A DNA stretch of 64,000 nt, taken from assembly GCF_900109785.1 (NCBI RefSeq), contig NZ_FOBH01000007.1, forward strand, positions 92,390-156,389, read 5' to 3'. Below the pieces are notes generated by a model that saw nothing but the letters and a program-made list of their open reading frames with translations, was not told where the DNA came from and did not search any database. The translations under genes and the position numbers were made by a program. Positions 35,070-44,392 of this stretch are shown here, one piece after another (the first letter of the stretch is position 1; every line of letters begins with the position of its first letter). This DNA is from Nitrosovibrio tenuis (lineage in GTDB: Bacteria > Pseudomonadota > Gammaproteobacteria > Burkholderiales > Nitrosomonadaceae).

Positions 35070-35243
35070 CGGCTGGTGGCTCGGCGATACCGTTGGGGGG
35101 CTGGTTTTCGCTCCCCTGTTACTGCTCTGGGCGAGCCAATGACTCGATTCGTTAGGCTGCATTGTTCGCATACCGACATCAGCAAACAGAAACGCGCAGA
35201 GGAAGAAATGCTCAAAATGAGGAAGGAATTGAAAGTTGGTAAC
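35070..35243 (+). pseudogene. PAS/PAC sensor domain fragment fused upstream of cytochrome
   Basis: The frame reads RYRWGAGFRSPVTALGEPMT, then SHTDISKQKRAEEEMLKMRK, the end of a PAS/PAC domain with its typical DISxxKRAEEE linker. It continues in frame into the cytochrome gene, whose own signal peptide begins at 35265. The fragment is probably the leftover of a sensor protein gene, not a functional N terminus. Confidence 0.55.
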
Positions 35244-35264
35244 ATTACAAATAATATCCAGAAT

Positions 35265-36134
35265 ATGAACATCTATAGAGTTCTGCAATATCCTGTTCTC
35301 ATGCTCAGCGGCATGTTTGCCTATGCATTCCCGCTTGGACCCGCATTAGCCCAAGGCGCAAGCGATATCGAATTTAAAGCCGATGGCAGAACCGTTAAGA
35401 GCCTCTCCCTGGAAGAACTTCGCGCAATCGCGCCAGTCGTCTCAGTAAAGGTTTTTGAGGCACATGAAAACAAAGAACGCGTTTATCGCGCCATCGCGGC
35501 TCGGCCTGTTTTTGACAAAATATTTGGCAAAAATTGGGAAAAAGCGCAGGAGATCATATTTACCTCCATCGACGGATATCAGCCCAGCATTCCCGCTGCA
35601 AAGTTTCTTTCCCATGACGCGTATCTCGCTTTCGCGCATGACGAGGGCGGGCCGTTCACAATGGTCAATACGCTCCAGAACAACGAGAACGTTTCGCTTG
35701 GGCCGCTCTACCTGATCTGGGATAATCTTCGTTCAAAAGCGCTGCTTGAATCGGGCGCGTCGGATATGCCCTACCAGATCAAGACTATCGCTCTGAGTTT
35801 GGAAACGCCTTATCCCAATACTTTGCCGCCGCCAGGATCATCGGCGCGGGTTCAGCGCGGGTTCGCACACTTTCACAAATATTGCATATCTTGCCACACC
35901 ATCAACGGCGAAGGCGGCGGCAAGGCGCCGGAACTTAATTACCCGGCAAGCGTGGTCGAATACATCAAACCCGAATACCTGAAACGCTGGATTGAGCATC
36001 CCCAAAGCATTCGGTACAACACTGCCATGCCCGCGCTCGGGCAAGAGATTCCTGATCGGGATAAAGTCGCGGATGAGATTATTGTTTATCTCAAGGTGAT
36101 GAGTATGGGAAAGCGGGCGCCAGCAAAGCAATAG
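35265..36134 (+). CDS. Exported protein with molybdopterin-oxidoreductase-like region and a C-terminal c-type cytochrome domain
   Basis: 289 residues from ATG at 35265, chosen because it starts a clear signal peptide (MNIYRVLQYPVLMLSGMFAY to PALAQG). Residues ~30-180 resemble the small beta-sandwich related to molybdopterin-binding oxidoreductases (YQPSIPAAKFLSHDAYLAFA; LGPLYLIWDN) without an obvious Mo ligand. Residues ~200-280 form a cytochrome c domain with heme motif CISCH and a later Met in YNTAMPALG as likely axial ligand. Expected in the periplasm as an electron carrier. Partner unknown. Confidence 0.8.
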   Translation: MNIYRVLQYPVLMLSGMFAYAFPLGPALAQGASDIEFKADGRTVKSLSLEELRAIAPVVSVKVFEAHENKERVYRAIAARPVFDKIFGKNWEKAQEIIFTSIDGYQPSIPAAKFLSHDAYLAFAHDEGGPFTMVNTLQNNENVSLGPLYLIWDNLRSKALLESGASDMPYQIKTIALSLETPYPNTLPPPGSSARVQRGFAHFHKYCISCHTINGEGGGKAPELNYPASVVEYIKPEYLKRWIEHPQSIRYNTAMPALGQEIPDRDKVADEIIVYLKVMSMGKRAPAKQ

Positions 36135-36273
36135 GCAAAAAAATGGCTTGGGATATGCCGAGGCAGGGTTAATCTACCCCGGCGATCGAGCACCCCCCCG
36201 TCTGAGGGATGTGACAGTGCAAGTAAAGGCTAAGCATTAAAACCGACCGAATTTTACCGTAACTGATATTCGA

Positions 36274-36660
36274 TCACGATTGTCGAGCTTTCCCCCTTCC
36301 CAGAATCATGTCTTTGAGCGCGATCGCATTATTGTGCGCTTCATCATGCGCTGAATACACGAGGGTGATCGGACCTTTGCGCGCCAATTCGCGCAATTTC
36401 TGGAGTTGGTCCGGCTGCTGACTTACCTCTTTGGCATAGCGTTCATAAAATTCGTCCCAGCGCTCGGGGTCATGGCCAAACCACTTTCGTAAATCGGCAC
36501 TCGGTGCTACCTCTTTCATCCATTGGTCGATCGCCGCATTGTCCTTTTTAACTCCGCGTGGCCATAACCTGTCAACCAATATCCTGACGCCATCGGCGGA
36601 CTCAGGCGGATCATACGCACGCTTCAATTTGACGTTAGCGGCTTTAATCGTTGTACTCAC
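36274..36660 (-). CDS. DUF488-family protein
   Basis: 128 residues: KLKRAYDPPESADGVRILVD, RLWPRGVKKDNAAIDQWMKE and TLVYSAHDEAHNNAIAL are the three signature segments of DUF488. Biochemical function is not established. No signal peptide. It is followed on the same strand, upstream, by the DUF4385 gene, separated by 86 bases. Confidence 0.88.
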   Translation of the reverse strand: MSTTIKAANVKLKRAYDPPESADGVRILVDRLWPRGVKKDNAAIDQWMKEVAPSADLRKWFGHDPERWDEFYERYAKEVSQQPDQLQKLRELARKGPITLVYSAHDEAHNNAIALKDMILGRGKARQS

Positions 36661-36746
36661 AATCAGGCTTCTTTATAAAAAAAGCTGTGGCTGCTGGCAA
36701 TATCGTTGAGGTGCAAGTGGCCAGACTGGCAATATAAGGCGAATGT

Positions 36747-37235
36747 CTAACCGTATTGTTCGCGCCAGGCTTTTCTCCGAATGGCATATTCCGGATGAGC
36801 TTCTGCCTGCTTCCACTTCTCATAAAAAATCGCAGCACTTTCCGCCTTTGATGGGTCACCGGTGCCTTTTTCTTTCAGAGCATAGTCATTGTTTCTATCA
36901 TATTTTATACCCGCCTTGTAATTCGCATATCTCCGTGCGCGGGTGTAGCCCATCTGCAGGAATTTGCGCGCCATGTCAGCGCCAACAAAATCTCCTGCTT
37001 TCAAATAAGCTTCAAACATACTGTAAAGAACAGCGCTGCTGTTCCGTGCCATGTCTGGCGTTTTAAAACGCCAGTGTGGCGCCAATTTGCTTTTATAGGG
37101 TTCGCAGATCAGTACGCCCTGCTCGCCTTTACCGACGCGATATTTTTCCTGCTCCTTGTGATAGTCGATGTCAGGTTTCCAGGCATAACTATCTTTGTCG
37201 AAAGTCAGATAAGAGGGCTCTCGCTTTTTTTCCAC
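36747..37235 (-). CDS. DUF4385-family protein
   Basis: 162 residues from a GTG start at 37235. Core: KYRVGKGEQGVLICEPYKSK, LAPHWRFKTPDMARNSS and DFVGADMARKFLQMGYTRAR, then RRYANYKAGIKYD, all typical of DUF4385. The function is unknown. The start lies in frame just after the stop of the 37252 gene (17 bases), so the two are probably cotranscribed. Confidence 0.82.
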   Translation of the reverse strand: MEKKREPSYLTFDKDSYAWKPDIDYHKEQEKYRVGKGEQGVLICEPYKSKLAPHWRFKTPDMARNSSAVLYSMFEAYLKAGDFVGADMARKFLQMGYTRARRYANYKAGIKYDRNNDYALKEKGTGDPSKAESAAIFYEKWKQAEAHPEYAIRRKAWREQYG

Positions 37236-37251
37236 AACCAGCGCCTTACCC

Positions 37252-37707
37252 TCACTGTTGCCCTTTTGTCAGTTCCATGAGCTGACTGAGAACAGCTCTC
37301 TTCTGTTCCTCCAATTCGGAATAGCGCGCGTAAAGCTCGTTGAGGTTGCGGGTATATTGCTGGACACGTTCCTGCTGCTCCCGTTGCAACCTGACGAGGT
37401 CGTCGTAGTTTAACGGCGGATTGCTGGTCATACCCCCCATGGAATACGGCGCTTGAGCTGGGTAGGGGTTAAGCACGGCCTGCGGCAAATTTCCCTGCGT
37501 CTCGTTGCGGCGCAGCTCCTGCACCATCTGAAATTGTTGGTAAACTGACTGCTGCGCCTGGTTCAGCTGGTTCAATGTTATTTCCAATTGGATCACGCGA
37601 GGATCTGGCGGCGGATACGGGATTTTTGGATAGGAGTTGGGAGGAGCTTGCGCCAGGACCAGGCCCGGCAGGCTGAACAGAACAAAGATAAAAATGACAG
37701 CCTTCAT
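37252..37707 (-). CDS. Exported coiled-coil protein, function unknown
   Basis: 151 residues from ATG at 37707, with AGGGAGA just upstream; an ATG five codons earlier overlaps that ribosome binding site. Signal peptide MKAVIFIFVLFSLPGLVLAQ. The mature protein is Pro/Tyr-rich near its start (YPKIPYPPPDPRV) and then forms two helical stretches rich in Gln/Glu/Leu (LEITLNQLNQAQQSVYQQFQ; NELYARYSELEEQKRAVLSQ). Periplasmic location is likely. Confidence 0.7.
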   Translation of the reverse strand: MKAVIFIFVLFSLPGLVLAQAPPNSYPKIPYPPPDPRVIQLEITLNQLNQAQQSVYQQFQMVQELRRNETQGNLPQAVLNPYPAQAPYSMGGMTSNPPLNYDDLVRLQREQQERVQQYTRNLNELYARYSELEEQKRAVLSQLMELTKGQQ

Positions 37708-37935
37708 GACTCTCCCTTTCATATATAGCCGCGATGAGTCCTATGGTTGCGCTACGCTAACCTCACCCGCCCGGCGGATGTATGAACAAAATCATTTGTG
37801 GTGAACCAAATAGAGTACCCCCATTCGAAACAGGAGTCAGGTGGCTCATTGGTCCGAATTCCGTTTCTGCAATCTCCATGCTAACCTTAATCAGGTAGTA
37901 TTGATTTCCCTATTTGTAGTATATCCGAGTAAGCC

Positions 37936-39207
37936 ATGCCAGATCCCGATCCCTACGCTGAAGCTGAATTGCCATTTGTCCATAGACCTTTAAAAGCGAG
38001 AAAAGGACGCGGGGCGGTGTCGAATCTGCAAGGCCGTCATGAGATATTGATACGGGAAGAGATCGACGATGGCTGGAACAGGAATCCGGGCGATGCTGCG
38101 ACTGAAGCTGATTCCCGGATTGATACCGATGCTGAATCCGACCATGGAAAGGCATGGAAGACGCAGATCATCGAGGAGCAGGCCAAGACCATTCTGAGCC
38201 GCAACCAGTCGCCCGATGTGCCATTCAGCGTCTCCCTCAATCCTTATCGCGGCTGTGAACACGGTTGCATTTATTGTTTTGCGCGTCCCACGCACAGCTA
38301 CCTTGGCCTGTCGCCGGGGCTGGATTTCGAGAGTAAAATTTTTGCCAAGGTCAACGCCCCTGAGTTATTGAGGCGCGAACTGGCAAAAGCTTCTTATACG
38401 CCGGAACCGCTCGCGCTCGGCGTCAACACAGATGCCTACCAACCTTGCGAGCGCGAGCTGCGGCTGACGCGGCGCGTGCTGGAAGTGCTCCGCGAATGCG
38501 AACACCCCGTCGCGCTGATCACCAAATCCTCGCTGATCGAACGCGACATCGATCTGTTGGCGGAGATGGCATCCAGACACCAGGCGATGGCGGCCGTAAC
38601 AATCACCACACTCGACCCGGCAGTGGCGCGCACCCTGGAACCGCGCGCGACGGCTCCGGCCCGCCGCCTGCGCACGATCCGGACATTGACAGATGCCGGG
38701 ATTCCGGTAGGCGTAAGCGTTGCGCCAGTCATTCCGTTCGTGACTGACTCCGACCTGGAGCACATACTGGAGGCAGCCGCTGAAGCCGGGGCTATCAATG
38801 CCGGGTATGTGGTGCTGCGTCTGCCGTGGGAGGTTAGCCCGCTCTTCCGGCAATGGCTGGAAGCGCATTTTCCAGACCGGGCCGCGCGGGTGATGAGCAG
38901 GGTGCAGGACATGCGCGGTGGTAAGGACTACGACTCCACTTTTGGCAAGCGCATGCACGGGGAAGGCATATGGGCAGACCTGATTCGCCAGCGTTTCGAG
39001 AAAGCCGTTTTGCGCCTGGGCATAGGTATCCGCTCAGGCCGCTTCAAAGGGCTGGATGTTTCGCGTTTTCGTCCGCCCTCAGTTGCTTCAGCCGTTGCTT
39101 CGAGCGATGGGTCCATGGCGAGGGGCGGCAACGAGGCCCCAAAGACGAAGGATTTGAAGGTAAAGGCGGGAAGGGATAATCCAGGCGGCCAGTTCGAACT
39201 GTTTTAA
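37936..39207 (+). CDS. PA0069-type radical SAM protein
   Basis: 423 residues. The [4Fe-4S] motif CEHGCIYC lies near residues 104-111, inside SLNPYRGCEHGCIYCFARPT; LALGVNTDAYQPCERELRLT and VSVAPVIPFVTDSDLEHILE are further family segments. The PA0069 group is related to spore photoproduct lyase-like radical SAM enzymes, with undefined substrate. The first ~80 residues and the last ~50 are polar extensions. Monocistronic by appearance. Confidence 0.88.
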   Translation: MPDPDPYAEAELPFVHRPLKARKGRGAVSNLQGRHEILIREEIDDGWNRNPGDAATEADSRIDTDAESDHGKAWKTQIIEEQAKTILSRNQSPDVPFSVSLNPYRGCEHGCIYCFARPTHSYLGLSPGLDFESKIFAKVNAPELLRRELAKASYTPEPLALGVNTDAYQPCERELRLTRRVLEVLRECEHPVALITKSSLIERDIDLLAEMASRHQAMAAVTITTLDPAVARTLEPRATAPARRLRTIRTLTDAGIPVGVSVAPVIPFVTDSDLEHILEAAAEAGAINAGYVVLRLPWEVSPLFRQWLEAHFPDRAARVMSRVQDMRGGKDYDSTFGKRMHGEGIWADLIRQRFEKAVLRLGIGIRSGRFKGLDVSRFRPPSVASAVASSDGSMARGGNEAPKTKDLKVKAGRDNPGGQFELF

Positions 39208-39311
39208 TTGAACCATTACGTCCCTTCTCGCCATGTCAGCGACGGTGTCCATTATTCCAACCGCTTTCAGTCTGATCCACGGACCTGATGTGCCGTATTG
39301 CATGCGAATTT

Positions 39312-39338
39312 GATGGGTTACGCTACACTTTACCCATC
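39312..39338. repeat. Short inverted repeat (REP-like)
   Basis: GATGGGT (39312-39318) and ACCCATC (39332-39338) flank TACGCTACACTTT. This resembles the small intergenic palindromes (GATGGGTTACGCT type) common in betaproteobacteria. It lies between the radical SAM gene and putA and may be a 3'-end element. Only one clear copy is in the window. Confidence 0.4.
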
Positions 39339-39447
39339 CTACTAAACAGTCAGATCCCCGATACGCTCAGTTCCGGGATATTCAGAATGGAGGACACCTG
39401 TCCATGGATCAGTTTCTTTCTTCGCAAAGAATGCCATCTTAAACCCC

Positions 39448-42400
39448 ATGCATCCGCCTTTTGCGATTGCCCATCTCAGCGATGAAACCACCTGTGTTGA
39501 CGCCCTGCTTTCCGCCCTTGAATGGGATAGCGACCGTCGCCGCCGGGTAGGGCTTCAGGCCGAAGGGTTCATTCGCCGCATTCGCGACCGCAAGAGGGAC
39601 CTGAGCGAGATGGAAACCGTCCTCGAACATTATCCGCTGGACAGTCCGGAAGGGCTCGCGCTGCTGACGCTGGCCGAGGCCTTGCTGCGGATTCCCGACG
39701 CTGCCACAGCCGATGTCCTGATTGCAGAAAAAATGGCAGCAGGGATATGGAAAACGTCTCGGAGAGGCAGAGGCGTAATGAAGCTGGCGGGTATCGGCAT
39801 GAATCTGGCCGGGAAAGCGCTGGGGTCTTTTTTGAGCGATCTCGAGCGCCCCTTTATTCGCAAAACCGTAGAAGAAGCGATAAGGCGGATCGGACGGCAA
39901 TTCGTGGTAGGCGAAAATATCGCTGCCGCCCTTTCTGCTGCGAAAAAGCTGGAGGACCAGGGATACCGCATGTCCTACGACATGCTGGGGGAAGGCGCCC
40001 GCACTGCTGCGGATGCGGACCGGTATTTCGAAACCTATGCGATGGCGGCCGATATCATCGGCAAAGCGGAAAGTTCGAGGCAGAAACCCGGGATGTCGGT
40101 CAAGCTGTCGGCGCTTCATCCACGCTATGGCTGGACCCAGAAAGATCGATGCGTTCCGGAAATCATTGACCGGTTGAGCCAGCTTTGCCGAAGGGCTGCA
40201 GAAAGCAATATATCCCTCACCGTTGACGCCGAAGAAGCGGACCGGCTGGAAATGTCATGGGAGATTATTTCCGCGGTTGCCAAATTGCCGGGTCTGCGCG
40301 GTTGGGATGGGTTCGGGCTTGCCATACAGGCCTACGATAAACGGTGCTTCCGGCTGATCGATGCGATTAGCGATCTGGCTGCCGAAGGGGCGCGAAAGAT
40401 CCAGGTTCGTCTGGTAAAAGGTGCTTATTGGGATACCGAAATCAAGCATGCCCAGGTTGCGGGGCTGCCCGATTATCCCGTCTTTACGCGTAAAGCCAAT
40501 ACAGACCTGTGCTATTTGGTAGGCGTTCAGAAACTTCTGGCGCTGCGCGAACGTATCTATCCAATGTTCGGCACCCATAATGCCCATACGGTTGCGGCAG
40601 TTCTGGACATGGCAGGCAACTCGGGGGGATTCGAATTCCAGCGGCTCTACGGCATGGGTGGAGCGCTGTATGACGTGGTATTGGCCGAATATCCGGTTCC
40701 CGTCACTATTTATGCGCCCGTGGGCAGCCATGAAGATCTGCTGCCCTATCTGATCCGGCGGCTGGTGGAAAACGGCGCGAACACGTCTTTTGTCCAACAG
40801 ATCCGGGGGACCGGTAATGGCGCGGCTCTCAAGGATCCGGTTGAAAAAGCTGCTGAAGCACATCCCAAACGTCATCCCCGGATTCCATTGCCACGGGATT
40901 TATACGGACCGGGGCGCAAAAATTCAGCCGGAATGGATCTGTCCGCCGAAATGGTGAGAATCGCGTTTCTGAAGCAGATTCCGCCTTCCCAGGCATGGCG
41001 CGGCGTAGCGGTCACGCCCATCATCAATGGTAACTGGGAGATCAAAAGCGGGCCAATTAAAAGTGGATCAAGCAAAAGCAACAGCGACCGACCGCATCAT
41101 CCCCATGTGAGCCCGGCCAATACCGGTGAAATCATCGCCGATGTCTGGGACACCACCGCGGACCATGTTGAGGCGGCGTTCGCGGCGGCCCGCCAAAGTT
41201 CCAAAGACTGGTCCAAAACCCCTGCTGTGCAGCGCGCCGAAACACTGCGCCGCGCTGCGGATCTGATTGAACTCAATGCGCCAAAACTGGTGGGATTGTT
41301 GCAGCATGAAGGTGGAAAGACCATCCTCGATTCTGTCAGCGAAGTACGCGAAGCCGCCGATTTCTGCCGCTATTATGCTGCGGAAGGCGAGCGCCTGTTC
41401 GCAGAAACCGGAATAACGCTGCCCGGCCCAACAGGAGAGGAAAATCGCCTAGTCCTGGATGCTCGCGGCGTATTTGTATGCATCAGCCCGTGGAATTTCC
41501 CGCTGGCTATTTTCATGGGCCAGATCGCGGGTGCTCTGATGGCTGGCAACAGTGTCATTGCGAAACCCGCGGAACAGACGCCCGTGATTGCGTTCGAAGC
41601 GGTGCGCCTGCTGCTCGATGCCGGTGTTCCGCCTGGCACTATCACTCTGCTGCCGGGAGACGGGCGGATCGGCGCGGCTCTGGTCGCACATGCAGCTGTG
41701 GATGGTGTGGCGTTTACCGGATCGGTCGAGGTGGCTCGCCTCATCAATCGGACTCTTGCTGCTAAGGACGGACCCATTGTGCCCTTCATTGCCGAAACAG
41801 GCGGCCAAAACGCGATGCTAGTGGATTCGACCGCCCTGCCTGAACAGGTCATAGACGACGTGGTGCTCAGTGCGTTCGGCTCCGCGGGACAGCGCTGTTC
41901 GGCCTTGCGGGTGCTTTGTGTGCAGGATGAAATTGCCGGTGAGATCATCAGATTGCTGCGAGGCGCACTGCAGGAGTTGCGCATCGGTGATCCGCGCTTG
42001 GTTTCAACCGACGTAGGTCCGGTCATCGACGCCGACGCGCTCAAATCACTTACCGGCCATGTGGAGAAGCTGCGGAGTTTTGGCAAGCTGATCGGGGAAG
42101 CTCCTCTGCCAGAAGGGTTGGCTGGATGGTATCTCGCACCAGTCGCCTATGAGATCGACAGCATTTCCCGCCTGCCCGGCGAGGTATTCGGACCCATCCT
42201 GCACGTCATCCGTTATGCAGCCAAAAATCGCACAAGGATCATCCAGGATATCAACGCAACCGAATACGGCCTGACGTTCGGAATGCACAGCCGCCTGCAG
42301 CACGTAACCGCTGAAACCGCGCGGCAGATAGAAGCCGGGAATGTCTATATCAACCGCAGCATGATCGGCGCGGTTGTCGGCGTCCAGCCGTTCGGAGGCC

Positions 42401-42534
42401 GTGGCTTATCGGGCACGGGGCCGAAAGCCGGAGGACCCTATTACCTGCCCCGCTTCGCGAACGAAAAGACGGTGACGGTCAATACCACCGTCACCGGGGG
42501 TAATGTTGCCCTTTTAAATGCGGTGGCGGAATAA
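39448..42534 (+). CDS. putA: Bifunctional proline dehydrogenase / L-glutamate gamma-semialdehyde dehydrogenase
   Basis: 1,028 residues. Proline dehydrogenase barrel about 110-460 (MSYDMLGEGARTAADADRYF; VRLVKGAYWDTEIKHAQVAG; FGTHNAHTV), which oxidises proline with FAD. Aldehyde dehydrogenase domain about 520-1020 with CISPWNFPLAIFMGQ, FTGSVEVARLI, AETGGQNAMLVDS and catalytic Cys817 in SAGQRCSALR. Product is glutamate. The N-terminal ribbon-helix-helix DNA-binding domain of long PutA proteins is missing, so this is the enzyme-only form. putA is followed after 67 bases by the LapA-like gene. Confidence 0.95.
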   Translation: MHPPFAIAHLSDETTCVDALLSALEWDSDRRRRVGLQAEGFIRRIRDRKRDLSEMETVLEHYPLDSPEGLALLTLAEALLRIPDAATADVLIAEKMAAGIWKTSRRGRGVMKLAGIGMNLAGKALGSFLSDLERPFIRKTVEEAIRRIGRQFVVGENIAAALSAAKKLEDQGYRMSYDMLGEGARTAADADRYFETYAMAADIIGKAESSRQKPGMSVKLSALHPRYGWTQKDRCVPEIIDRLSQLCRRAAESNISLTVDAEEADRLEMSWEIISAVAKLPGLRGWDGFGLAIQAYDKRCFRLIDAISDLAAEGARKIQVRLVKGAYWDTEIKHAQVAGLPDYPVFTRKANTDLCYLVGVQKLLALRERIYPMFGTHNAHTVAAVLDMAGNSGGFEFQRLYGMGGALYDVVLAEYPVPVTIYAPVGSHEDLLPYLIRRLVENGANTSFVQQIRGTGNGAALKDPVEKAAEAHPKRHPRIPLPRDLYGPGRKNSAGMDLSAEMVRIAFLKQIPPSQAWRGVAVTPIINGNWEIKSGPIKSGSSKSNSDRPHHPHVSPANTGEIIADVWDTTADHVEAAFAAARQSSKDWSKTPAVQRAETLRRAADLIELNAPKLVGLLQHEGGKTILDSVSEVREAADFCRYYAAEGERLFAETGITLPGPTGEENRLVLDARGVFVCISPWNFPLAIFMGQIAGALMAGNSVIAKPAEQTPVIAFEAVRLLLDAGVPPGTITLLPGDGRIGAALVAHAAVDGVAFTGSVEVARLINRTLAAKDGPIVPFIAETGGQNAMLVDSTALPEQVIDDVVLSAFGSAGQRCSALRVLCVQDEIAGEIIRLLRGALQELRIGDPRLVSTDVGPVIDADALKSLTGHVEKLRSFGKLIGEAPLPEGLAGWYLAPVAYEIDSISRLPGEVFGPILHVIRYAAKNRTRIIQDINATEYGLTFGMHSRLQHVTAETARQIEAGNVYINRSMIGAVVGVQPFGGRGLSGTGPKAGGPYYLPRFANEKTVTVNTTVTGGNVALLNAVAE

Positions 42535-42601
42535 ATCATATACTGGTAGCAGGAATAGAAATGGGAATACCTTTAGCGAAAATTAGCAGCAGGAGGCAAT
42601 C

Positions 42602-42991
42602 ATGCAGCTTTTGTTGATACTTGGCATTGTTGTCGCCATCGCAGCCGTGGCGTTTGCTCTGCAGAACAATGCCCCGGTAACAGTAGCTCTGGGGATATGG
42701 AGCTTCGATAGCTCACTGGCTATGGTGCTGTTGCTCGCACTGGGCATAGGTGCAATGATTGCCGTATCGCTGTCATGGCCAAGCATGATCAAGAATGTGT
42801 GGGCAGGCTCGCGCCTCCGCCGCCAGGTCAACCAGTTGCAGGATGATAAGGCCATGTTGGAGCAGCGTGTTGTCCAGCTTGAAGAAGAGCTGAAAAGGGT
42901 AAGCCCAGCGCCCGTTCCGGAAGAGCCCCCGCGTTATCTGGGGTTGAAGTCGATACTCATCGGCGGCAAAGCCGAAAATACGAAGGAATAA
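42602..42991 (+). CDS. lapA: LapA-family (DUF1049) membrane protein
   Basis: 129 residues. Two membrane helices (about 3-20 and 37-58) with the typical LQNNAPVTVALGIW between them, then a cytoplasmic coiled coil (SRLRRQVNQLQDDKAMLEQR) and a Pro-rich end. In E. coli LapA acts with LapB in controlling lipopolysaccharide synthesis. AGGAGG precedes the ATG. No lapB gene follows here; instead a convergent dnaQ follows. Confidence 0.85.
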   Translation: MQLLLILGIVVAIAAVAFALQNNAPVTVALGIWSFDSSLAMVLLLALGIGAMIAVSLSWPSMIKNVWAGSRLRRQVNQLQDDKAMLEQRVVQLEEELKRVSPAPVPEEPPRYLGLKSILIGGKAENTKE

Positions 42992-43093
42992 GCCCTTCTT
43001 CTACTTTGTATGTACACCTCTTCGTATGTATGCGGCATAGCCATTCGCCCCATTCTCCCCCCTTTGGGCCACTCTATGAAGTAAATCTCTGCC

Positions 43094-43828
43094 TCATCCT
43101 GGCTGTGGTTGTACAACCATGCCCGCAATCTCGCCGGCTTCCAGCTTTTTCCACAAACACTTGCCCTTGCTCTCGCGCTCGATGCTATCCAATTGCTGCG
43201 CGTGCGCTTCCAGTTCTTCCGGGCTGGCAACCAAAACGATCAATTGCAGATCGTGCAGGTTGATGGCAATGTCAAGCTCGGACGGCGCCTCAAGGTCCAT
43301 CAGCAGGCTATCCTGCCCGCGCGTCATCGCCAGGTAGACTTCGGCCAGCAACTCGGCATCGAGCAGAGCACCATGCAACGCCCGCCGCGAATTATCGACC
43401 TCATAGCGTTCGCACAGCGCGTCCAGATTGTTTTTTTTGCCGGGATACAGCTCCTTGGCCATCTTCAAGGTATCAACGATTGAATGGCAACATTCGCTCA
43501 ATGGCCGAAGCTCCGCCAGGCCCAGTTCATGATCGAGAAACCCGACGTCGAACGAGGCGTTATGCATGATGAGCTCGGCGCCGCGGATGAATTCAAGCAG
43601 TTCGTGGACAATATCGCGGAATTTTTGCTTATCCTGAAGAAACTCGTTGGTCAGTCCATGGACTTGCAGTGCACCCTCCTCTATATCGCGCTGGGGATTC
43701 AAATAATAATGAACGCGCCGCCCCGTCAGTCTGCGGCTGTGCATTTCCACCGCGGCGATTTCGATAATTCGATGGCCTAGCCTGGGTTCCAGTCCGGTCG
43801 TTTCAGTGTCGATAAAGATCTGGCGCAT
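43094..43828 (-). CDS. dnaQ: DNA polymerase III epsilon subunit (proofreading exonuclease)
   Basis: 244 residues. DEDDh exonuclease: Exo I FIDTETTGLE (Asp7, Glu9), Exo II around HNASFDVGFLDHEL, Exo III HGALLDAELLAEVYLAM with the His and Asp. The C-terminal ~60 residues provide the tail that binds the alpha subunit. Downstream of rnhA on the same strand, the conserved rnhA-dnaQ order seen in enterobacteria, here separated by 87 bases. Confidence 0.95.
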   Translation of the reverse strand: MRQIFIDTETTGLEPRLGHRIIEIAAVEMHSRRLTGRRVHYYLNPQRDIEEGALQVHGLTNEFLQDKQKFRDIVHELLEFIRGAELIMHNASFDVGFLDHELGLAELRPLSECCHSIVDTLKMAKELYPGKKNNLDALCERYEVDNSRRALHGALLDAELLAEVYLAMTRGQDSLLMDLEAPSELDIAINLHDLQLIVLVASPEELEAHAQQLDSIERESKGKCLWKKLEAGEIAGMVVQPQPG

Positions 43829-43915
43829 GGGGTACTCAGTCGCATTCCATTCGTAATAGTGCCTTCAATTACTCACTTTGGGGGGTGAAATCGAAAATTT
43901 TGCAAAATTCCTATT

Positions 43916-44392
43916 TCAAACCTGAGATCCATTGGGCGCGGTTTCCCGCACCGACTGAACTCCAAGATTAGCCAGAGTATCCGCCCGTTCATTGCCGTCG
44001 TGGCCGGAATGGCCGCGAACCCATAGCCATTCGATTCGGTGGCGCTGGGTCAGCAGGTCAAGCTCTTTCCATAAGTCGTCATTCTTGACCGGTTTCTTAT
44101 CGGCGGTGCGCCAATTGCGGTTTTTCCATGAATGTATCCATTCGCTGATGCCCTTCTGCACGTATGTCGAATCGGTATGCAGGCGCACATTACACGGCTG
44201 TTTCAGCGCTTCCAGCGCGCGGATCACCGCAAGCAGTTCCATACGGTTATTGGTGGTCAGCTTTTCACCACCGAACAGCTCGCGCGTGTGCCCATTGTAT
44301 CGCAGCAAAGCACCCCAGCCGCCGACCCCCGGATTACCTTTGCAAGCTCCGTCTGTGAATATCTCCACTACGCAGGCGCCTTTCGTATTCAA
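43916..44392 (-). CDS. rnhA: Ribonuclease HI
   Basis: 158 residues. Active-site acids Asp14 ([11 protein letters not shown]), Glu52 (NNRMELLAV), Asp74 (HTDSTYV) and Asp138 (NERADTLAN), with His128 in the flexible loop. It cuts RNA in RNA-DNA hybrids. The start ATG overlaps the stop of the upstream methyltransferase gene by four bases (ATGA), a sign of coupled translation. Confidence 0.96.
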   Translation of the reverse strand: MNTKGACVVEIFTDGACKGNPGVGGWGALLRYNGHTRELFGGEKLTTNNRMELLAVIRALEALKQPCNVRLHTDSTYVQKGISEWIHSWKNRNWRTADKKPVKNDDLWKELDLLTQRHRIEWLWVRGHSGHDGNERADTLANLGVQSVRETAPNGSQV

